Source: an uncultured Clostridia bacterium (lineage in GTDB: Bacteria; Bacillota; Clostridia; Oscillospirales; Ruminococcaceae). From it: 5,380 nucleotides of DNA. The notes under the pieces were generated by a model. It did no database searches, had not been told where the DNA came from, and worked only from the letters and a program-made list of their open reading frames with translations. The stretch covers positions 1 through 5,380 of the forward strand of contig CALXKG010000028.1 in NCBI GenBank assembly GCA_944388825.1, given 5' to 3'. Positions 1-3,629 of the stretch are shown here, in pieces (the stretch's first letter is position 1; every line of letters starts with the position of its first letter). The position numbers and the translations under genes are program-made.

Positions 1-61
1 GTTTTGTGATTTTCTCCGCAGGAGAAAATGCCAGCCATGCCGTACGGCTGGCAAACAAAAC
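1..61. repeat. nested inverted repeat, three-way-junction shape
   Basis: A 7-bp outer pair (GTTTTGT at 1-7 with ACAAAAC at 55-61) encloses two perfect hairpins lying side by side. One has a 9-bp stem (9-17 with 21-29, loop GCA). The other has a 7-bp stem (30-36 with 46-52). The segment could fold as a three-way junction in RNA or extrude as a cruciform. It lies downstream of the minus-strand AIM24 gene. I recognise no named RNA family. A palindromic intergenic repeat (REP/MITE-like) is my preferred reading, but copy number cannot be judged from one window. Confidence 0.55.
21..52 (-). terminator. possible intrinsic terminator for minus-strand transcription
   Basis: Read on the minus strand, the GC-rich stem GCCAGCC/GGCTGGC (52-46 with 36-30) is followed directly by ATTTTCTCC (29-21), a short, imperfect T tract. 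This is a weak match to a Rho-independent terminator and would end transcripts from the AIM24 gene about 210 bases after its stop. The T tract is also one arm of another perfect hairpin, so the same bases may serve only as part of the repeat structure. Confidence 0.3.
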
Positions 62-97
62 CGATGAGCGAGCGGGGGGCTTGTCATCGAAGATGAC
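62..97. repeat. pair of mutually exclusive short inverted repeats
   Basis: CGATGA (62-67) can pair with TCATCG (84-89). Alternatively GTCATC (83-88) can pair with GATGAC (92-97) across a 3-base loop. The two foldings share bases 84-88 and cannot coexist. The segment abuts the nested repeats on both sides. It also contains a run of six G at 74-79. No coding potential was recognised. Confidence 0.4.
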
Positions 98-98
98 T

Positions 99-189
99 GA
101 AGGAGTGGCGTTGCGAAAGAATTGCGCAACGCACAAGCATCTTAAGCGTTTTAAGCGTTTCCAGTTTCGCTGGGAAACGCCACTCCTTC
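99..189. repeat. 91-bp element with 14-bp perfect terminal inverted repeats
   Basis: Bases 99-112 (GAAGGAGTGGCGTT) are the exact reverse complement of 176-189. Inside, GCGTTGCG (108-115) pairs with CGCAACGC (125-132). GCGTTTCCAG (155-164) pairs with 170-180 with one bulged G. Both inner stems compete with the inner end of the outer stem. The centre also carries a perfect 9-base tandem repeat, TTAAGCGTT twice (142-150 and 151-159). The shape resembles a small non-autonomous palindromic element or a structured RNA. No target-site duplication is evident and no transposase is present. Confidence 0.6.
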
Positions 190-220
190 CGGCGCGTCCG
201 CGCCGCCTCCTTCGGGGAGG
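190..220. repeat. two abutting GC-rich hairpins
   Basis: CGGCGC (190-195) pairs with GCGCCG (200-205) around a 4-base loop. CCTCC (206-210) pairs with GGAGG (216-220) around TTCGG. They follow the 91-bp element without a spacer. Neither has a T tract on either strand, so they are poor terminators. They lie 43-73 bases past the AIM24 stop and could protect the 3' end of its mRNA, which is an inference only. Confidence 0.45.
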
Positions 221-262
221 GAAGCTGGGGTTCGTGCCTTCCGAAAAGCTGTGCGGTTTCCT

Positions 263-1030
263 TTATTTCTTCCCGTCCACCGGCGCCATCAGCACCTTCC
301 CGGTGCCCCGGTAGACGTTGACCAGCCCTTCGCCCGACGCCGCCGAGCCGACCAGCGTCTTGCCCGACCGCTCGACCGTAAAGTCCAGGCTGCCGCTCCA
401 GGCGATGACCATGTCCCCGTCCACCTTTAAAACGTCGTCCTTGAGGGTGAACTCGATCAGCTCCTCCCGCGGGACCGGGGATTCCAGGCAGAGGGCCCCG
501 CTGCCCTGGATGCCGAGGTTAAAGAGCCCTTCGTTGCCGGCGACGGCCGAGGAAAAGTTGGAGCGCATGACCGCCTTATGCTTGAGCCGGGCGTCGCAGG
601 CGAGGAACAGACCGTCTTCCAGCACCACCGACCCGTTCCAGCTGTCCAGGTCCAGCAGCAGGATGTATTTGAAGGTCGGTTCAAGGGTCAGCAGCCCGTC
701 GCCGACATACTCCGGCTTGATCGCCGACTCGCCGGTCACTTTGCCCCGGAGCGCTTTGCCGAACAGGTCGCCGACCCCTTTGATGCCGGTGGTGGCGTTT
801 ACGTTGCCGACCATCCACTGCATCGCCCCCGCCTGGACGGTGACCGGCGCCACCGACAGGTCGCAGACCACCTGCCGCCGCCGGACGTTCATCAGGCTGC
901 AAAAATAGGCGTGCATCGCATTGCTGGGCGCCACCGACAGGTCCCGCTGGTACTCGACGACCGAGAAGGGACCCAGCTGTTCGGTGATTTTGATGTCGTC
1001 GTTGTTGAAAAAGTTCTGGACGTTGAACAT
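263..1030 (-). CDS. AIM24 family protein
   Basis: This 255-residue protein matches the AIM24 family as I recognise it. The C-terminal part is most diagnostic: a glycine-rich segment near 167-183 (GLFNLGIQGSGAL), then VDGDMVIAW near 203-211, and finally SGEGLVNVYRGTGKVLMAP near 232-250. These correspond to the family's conserved glycine turns and closing beta strands. The fold is known to be a beta-rich repeat related to the TRAP-like superfamily. No signal peptide or membrane helix is evident, so a cytoplasmic protein is likely. The yeast namesake acts in mitochondria; the bacterial role is not established and I do not assign one. The ATG at 1030 is supported by AAAGGAG eight bases upstream. 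The gene is transcribed alone, divergently from the amino-sugar operon. Length and reading frame look intact. Family call is firm, function unknown. Confidence 0.88.
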   Translation of the reverse strand: MFNVQNFFNNDDIKITEQLGPFSVVEYQRDLSVAPSNAMHAYFCSLMNVRRRQVVCDLSVAPVTVQAGAMQWMVGNVNATTGIKGVGDLFGKALRGKVTGESAIKPEYVGDGLLTLEPTFKYILLLDLDSWNGSVVLEDGLFLACDARLKHKAVMRSNFSSAVAGNEGLFNLGIQGSGALCLESPVPREELIEFTLKDDVLKVDGDMVIAWSGSLDFTVERSGKTLVGSAASGEGLVNVYRGTGKVLMAPVDGKK

Positions 1031-1038
1031 AAAAGGCG

Positions 1039-1045
1039 CTCCTTT
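1039..1045 (-). promoter_or_regulatory. ribosome binding site of the AIM24 gene
   Basis: The minus strand reads AAAGGAG here, with eight bases before the ATG at 1030. This is a strong Shine-Dalgarno match at good spacing and fixes the start codon. Confidence 0.8.
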
Positions 1046-1112
1046 CGCTTTTGGGGGCCGCGTGGATAACGGGGGAGGAAAATGCCGCTAAAGGGGAATC
1101 ATGTTTATTTTC

Positions 1113-1142
1113 ATTATACCATCTGCCCGCCGTTCTTTTCAA
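1113..1142 (-). promoter_or_regulatory. SigA/sigma-70 type promoter for the AIM24 gene
   Basis: On the minus strand there is TTGAAA (1142-1137), an 18-base spacer, and a perfect TATAAT (1118-1113) preceded by TGG, an extended -10. The predicted transcript start is near 1105-1107, giving an untranslated leader of about 75 bases. It is among the best promoter matches in the window and lies in an A+T-richer island. Confidence 0.75.
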
Positions 1143-1162
1143 TCGGGAAGCTGCATAAGATC

Positions 1163-1228
1163 AAATGGCGGGATTTAGCGGAAATTTATAAATACTATGA
1201 CGGAAAATGGCGGTTTATCCGCAGAAAT
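1163..1228. repeat. imperfect direct repeat between divergent promoters
   Basis: AAATGGCGG occurs at 1163-1171 and again at 1205-1213, exactly 42 bases apart. Each copy continues with similar bases (a TTTA, then GCGGAAAT or CCGCAGAAAT). The second copy contains a small hairpin, GCGG (1210-1213) with CCGC (1219-1222). Between them is the AT palindrome ATTTATAAAT (1184-1193). The spacing of four helical turns and the location between two promoters would suit a regulator's binding sites, but no regulator is identified. The rest of 1143-1304 holds no gene I can support. Confidence 0.35.
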
Positions 1229-1268
1229 GACATAACTTTATCCGGATTTTGACCGAAAAACGCTGCTG

Positions 1269-1289
1269 CCGGGGCGTTTTCCGCCCCGG
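1269..1289. other. GC-rich hairpin just upstream of the operon promoter
   Basis: CCGGGGCG (1269-1276) pairs perfectly with CGCCCCGG (1282-1289) around TTTTC. An alternative pairing, AAAACGC (1257-1263) with GCGTTTT (1274-1280), uses overlapping bases. The hairpin ends 15 bases before the -35 box. On the plus strand it is followed by a palindrome, ACGGCCGT (1290-1297), then a pyrimidine run, so it is not a clean terminator. It may insulate the operon from upstream transcription or be a protein-binding site. Confidence 0.4.
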
Positions 1290-1304
1290 ACGGCCGTTCT
1301 TTCC

Positions 1305-1333
1305 TTGACAACAGCCCCCATTCATGATATTAT
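1305..1333 (+). promoter_or_regulatory. SigA/sigma-70 type promoter of the amino-sugar operon
   Basis: A perfect TTGACA (1305-1310), a 17-base spacer and TATTAT (1328-1333, one mismatch) preceded by TGA (extended -10) make a near-consensus promoter. Transcription should begin near 1340-1341. That lies only 2-3 bases before an in-frame ATG at 1343, which bears on start choice for the first gene. No other clear promoter was seen before glmM or glmS, so this probably drives all three genes. Confidence 0.8.
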
Positions 1334-1372
1334 TTACCTAATATGAACCCGTATGGCTTTCTGCGGCCATGG

Positions 1373-1378
1373 AAAGGA
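1373..1378 (+). promoter_or_regulatory. ribosome binding site deciding the first operon start
   Basis: AAAGGA lies nine bases before the ATG at 1388. The in-frame upstream ATG at 1343 has no Shine-Dalgarno site and sits almost at the predicted transcript start. The site therefore favours 1388 as the main start. Confidence 0.7.
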
Positions 1379-1387
1379 ACGAACGGC

Positions 1388-2065
1388 ATGATCCCTACTA
1401 CATCCGAGCTTTACGACCTCTCCCATACGTTGGCGGCGCCGCTGCTCTCCGCGACCCGCTACCCGTGGGAGGCGCTGGACGGCATCAAAGACTTTGTCTG
1501 CCGGCTGGGGGAGACCCTTCCGGAAGATGAATACGACCACCCCGCCCCCGATATCTGGATCGCGAAGGGGGTCAAAATGGCCCCGAACGTTTCGGTTTCC
1601 GGCCCCTGCATCATCGGCAGGGGGACCGAGCTGCGCCCCGGGGCCTTTATCCGGGGGAGCGTCCTCATCGGCGAGGGGTGTGTCGTCGGCAACTCGGTCG
1701 AGCTGAAAAACGCGATCCTGTTCGACGGGGTGCAGGTGCCCCACTTCAACTATGTCGGCGATTCGGTGCTGGGGTATAAGTCCCACCTGGGCGCCGGGGC
1801 GGTCACCAGCAACGTCAAGTCGGATAAGACCCCGGTCGCCGTCAGGGACGGGGAGGAGAAGATCGAGACGGGGCGGAAAAAGGTCGGCGCGATGGTCGGC
1901 GACCGCACCGAGGTCGGCTGCAACAGCGTCCTCTGCCCGGGCAGCGTCCTTGGCCCCGACGCGCAGGTCTACCCCACCAGCTGCGTGCGGGGGGTACTGC
2001 CGGCGCGGCATATCTGGAAGGGGAAGGACAATGTCGTGCCCCGTCGGGAGAAGGCGGAAGGGTAA
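1388..2065 (+). CDS. stand-alone GlmU-type left-handed beta-helix acetyltransferase-like protein
   Basis: The 225-residue product has an unrecognised N-terminal region (about 1-60) followed by hexapeptide repeats forming a left-handed beta helix (about 61-200). The helix resembles the C-terminal domain of GlmU, which acetylates glucosamine-1-phosphate. GlmU active-site residues seem kept: Arg83 in ELRPGA, Lys107 in VELKNA, His119 and Tyr122 in PHFNYVGD, then GAGAVTSN at 135-142. These align with E. coli Arg333, Lys351, His363 and Tyr366. One difference is His133 where E. coli has Asn377. The uridylyltransferase domain of full GlmU (about 456 residues) is absent, with no trace upstream. Such proteins are often annotated as UDP-GlcNAc pyrophosphorylase, which the sequence does not support. 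Position ahead of glmM and glmS suggests GlcN-1-P acetylation, an inference. Another sugar-nucleotide or acyltransferase role is possible. The start at 1388 was chosen for its ribosome binding site. Confidence 0.85.
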   Translation: MIPTTSELYDLSHTLAAPLLSATRYPWEALDGIKDFVCRLGETLPEDEYDHPAPDIWIAKGVKMAPNVSVSGPCIIGRGTELRPGAFIRGSVLIGEGCVVGNSVELKNAILFDGVQVPHFNYVGDSVLGYKSHLGAGAVTSNVKSDKTPVAVRDGEEKIETGRKKVGAMVGDRTEVGCNSVLCPGSVLGPDAQVYPTSCVRGVLPARHIWKGKDNVVPRREKAEG

Positions 2066-2090
2066 TTTCGCTTTGGCCGCTGATAACGCA

Positions 2091-2105
2091 GGGTGCGCGG
2101 CACCC
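2091..2105 (+). other. intercistronic hairpin before glmM
   Basis: GGGTGC (2091-2096) pairs perfectly with GCACCC (2100-2105) around a 3-base loop, in the 90-base gap after the first operon gene. It is followed by an A run rather than T, so it is not an intrinsic terminator on the plus strand. It may be an mRNA processing or stability element. Confidence 0.4.
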
Positions 2106-2136
2106 GAAAAAATGCAAAAGGCTTTCTCAGTTGTTT

Positions 2137-2146
2137 GGGAGGAAAG
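2137..2146 (+). promoter_or_regulatory. ribosome binding site of glmM
   Basis: GGGAGGAAAG precedes the ATG at 2156 by nine bases, although its GGAGG core is 13 bases away, a little long. It supports 2156 over the in-frame ATG at 2093, whose extra 21 residues do not resemble GlmM and which lies inside the intercistronic hairpin. Confidence 0.7.
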
Positions 2147-2155
2147 AGTTATACT

Positions 2156-3544
2156 ATGGGACGGTATTTTGGAACCGACGGCTTCCGCGGGGAAGCCAAT
2201 GTAAACCTGACCGCCGACCAGGCTTTCCAGGTCGGGCGGTTTCTCGGCTGGTATTATACGGAAAAAAAGCGCCGGGCAGGGCGGGAAGAGCCTGCCAAGA
2301 TCGTGATCGGCAAGGATACAAGGCGCTCCAGCTATATGTTTGAGTATTCGCTGGTGGGGGGCCTGGTCGCCTCGGGGGCGGACGCCTACCTCCTGCACGT
2401 CACCACCACCCCGTCGGTCGCCTATGTGGCCCGGGTGGACGATTTCGACGGCGGCATTATGATCTCCGCCAGCCACAACCCCTATTACGACAACGGCATC
2501 AAGCTGTTAAACGGCCAGGGGGAGAAGATGGACGAGGAGACGATCGCGCTGGTCGAGGACTATCTCGACGGGAAACTGGAGGCCTTCGGCGAAAAGTGGG
2601 AGACGCTTCCCTACGCGCACCGGGATAAGGTCGGACGGACGGTCGACTATGTCGCCGGGCGCAACCGGTATATCGGGTACCTGATCTCCCTGGGGATGTA
2701 TTCCTTTAAGGGGATGAAGGTGGGGCTGGACTGCGCCCACGGCTCCTCCTGGAACATCGCCAAATCGGTCTTTGACGCGCTGGGGGCGGATACCTATGTG
2801 ATGGGCGCGAACCCCAACGGCCTCAACATCAACGACGGGGTCGGTTCGACCCACATCGGCGCCCTGCAGAAGTTCGTCGTCGAAAACGGGCTGGACGTCG
2901 GCTTTGCCTACGACGGGGACGCCGACCGCTGCCTCTGCGTCGACGAAAAGGGGCAGGAGGTCACCGGCGACCATATCCTCTACCTCTACGCCCGGTATTT
3001 GCAGGAGCGGGGGGAACTGGTCCCCAATACCGTCGTGACGACGGTCATGTCCAACTTCGGGCTTTACAAGGCGCTGGATACCCTCGGCATCGGCTATGCC
3101 AAGACGGCGGTCGGGGATAAATACGTCTACGAATATATGATGCAGCACGGCTGCCGGATCGGCGGGGAACAGTCGGGGCATATCATCTTCTCCAAATACG
3201 CCACTACCGGCGACGGGATCCTGACCAGCCTGAAGGTGATGGAAGTGATCATGGCCAAGAAGATGCCGCTCAGCAAGCTCTGCGCGCCGCTGACCATCTA
3301 CCCGCAGGTGCTCAAAAACGTCCGGGTGCGGGATAAGGCAGCGGCCCAGGCCGACCCCGACGTCCGGCGGGCGGTAGAGGCGGCGGGCGAGGCCCTCGGG
3401 GATACCGGGCGGGTGCTGGTCCGCGAGTCGGGCACCGAGCCGGTCGTCCGGGTGATGGTGGAGGCGCCGAGCCGCGAACTCTGCCAGCAGTATGTCGACA
3501 GCATCGCCGCGGTCATTGAGAAGAAGGGGCACGTTATAGCGTAA
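2156..3544 (+). CDS. glmM: phosphoglucosamine mutase
   Basis: GlmM interconverts glucosamine-6-phosphate and glucosamine-1-phosphate in the cytoplasm, the second step toward UDP-GlcNAc and peptidoglycan. The 462-residue product has the full alpha-D-phosphohexomutase layout. FGTDGFRG (5-12) opens the protein and GKDTR lies at 52-56. The phosphoserine loop SASHNP (104-109) has Ser106 as the expected phosphorylated residue. The metal loop DGDADR is at 253-258, the sugar-specificity loop GEQSGH at 337-342, and the phosphate-binding loop RESGTEP at 423-429. GEQSGH followed by TTGDG is typical of GlmM rather than phosphomannomutase. The metal loop has Ala where many GlmM proteins have Gly (DGDGDR), a tolerated position. 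Length is slightly above the usual 445-450, partly from a longer basic stretch near residues 38-47. It starts 90 bases after the previous gene and ends 85 before glmS, so it is probably co-transcribed with both. Confidence 0.96.
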   Translation: MGRYFGTDGFRGEANVNLTADQAFQVGRFLGWYYTEKKRRAGREEPAKIVIGKDTRRSSYMFEYSLVGGLVASGADAYLLHVTTTPSVAYVARVDDFDGGIMISASHNPYYDNGIKLLNGQGEKMDEETIALVEDYLDGKLEAFGEKWETLPYAHRDKVGRTVDYVAGRNRYIGYLISLGMYSFKGMKVGLDCAHGSSWNIAKSVFDALGADTYVMGANPNGLNINDGVGSTHIGALQKFVVENGLDVGFAYDGDADRCLCVDEKGQEVTGDHILYLYARYLQERGELVPNTVVTTVMSNFGLYKALDTLGIGYAKTAVGDKYVYEYMMQHGCRIGGEQSGHIIFSKYATTGDGILTSLKVMEVIMAKKMPLSKLCAPLTIYPQVLKNVRVRDKAAAQADPDVRRAVEAAGEALGDTGRVLVRESGTEPVVRVMVEAPSRELCQQYVDSIAAVIEKKGHVIA

Positions 3545-3592
3545 AGCTGCCATGCTTAGAAAACCGGTTGGCGAATAACTTCTGCGTAAAAC

Positions 3593-3609
3593 CGGCCAGC
3601 GTCTGGCCG
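3593..3609 (+). other. hairpin in the glmM-glmS gap next to the glmS ribosome binding site
   Basis: CGGCCAG (3593-3599) pairs perfectly with CTGGCCG (3603-3609) around CGT, ending four bases before the Shine-Dalgarno tract. There is no T tract after it, so it is not a standard terminator. The 85-base gap also holds AAAACCGG twice (3560-3567 and 3588-3595) and a stretch GGTTGG (3566-3571) that could pair with CCGGCC (3592-3597), partly disrupting the hairpin. It could affect glmS translation or mRNA processing. The conserved core of the glmS ribozyme is not seen. Confidence 0.45.
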
Positions 3610-3613
3610 TATG

Positions 3614-3623
3614 AAAGGAAGGG
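3614..3623 (+). promoter_or_regulatory. ribosome binding site of glmS
   Basis: AAAGGAAGGG ends six bases before the ATG at 3630. The start is further fixed by the invariant Met-Cys-Gly-Ile-Val-Gly beginning of GlmS, in which Cys2 becomes the catalytic N-terminus. Confidence 0.75.
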
Positions 3624-3629
3624 TCACAA

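Noticed and set aside
1..220. CRISPR array
   Set aside because: The repeats are inverted and differ from each other. There are no regularly spaced identical direct repeats of 25-40 bases with unique spacers, and no cas gene is present.
6..314. A 102-codon plus-strand frame through the left-hand repeats
   Set aside because: Its sequence is dictated by the inverted repeats, it runs into the end of the AIM24 gene on the opposite strand, and the translation resembles nothing recognisable.
318..1069. Plus-strand frames opposite the AIM24 gene (318-908 and 578-1069)
   Set aside because: They are complements of a gene with clear family motifs, its own promoter and ribosome binding site. Their translations are Ser/Pro/Arg- or Asp/Val/His-rich and lack family motifs.
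1091..1103. Four-codon upstream open frame (Met-Ile-Pro-Leu-stop) in the AIM24 leader on the minus strand
   Set aside because: It starts only a few bases after the predicted transcript start, has no ribosome binding site, and is short enough to occur by chance.
1334..2476. A 380-codon antisense frame across the first operon gene and the start of glmM
   Set aside because: It overlaps two well-supported genes and an intercistronic gap, has no convincing ribosome binding site or family resemblance, and is explained by GC-biased codon use. The 348-codon antisense frame at 2507-3553 is rejected for the same reason.
2912..2929. DGDADR instead of DGDGDR in GlmM as a functional defect
   Set aside because: The three metal-binding aspartates are intact, and alanine at this position is common across the phosphohexomutase family.
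3545..3629. glmS ribozyme/riboswitch
   Set aside because: The gap is only 85 bases, and the conserved cleavage-site core and pseudoknot sequences of the known ribozyme were not found here or before the operon. A model search would be decisive.
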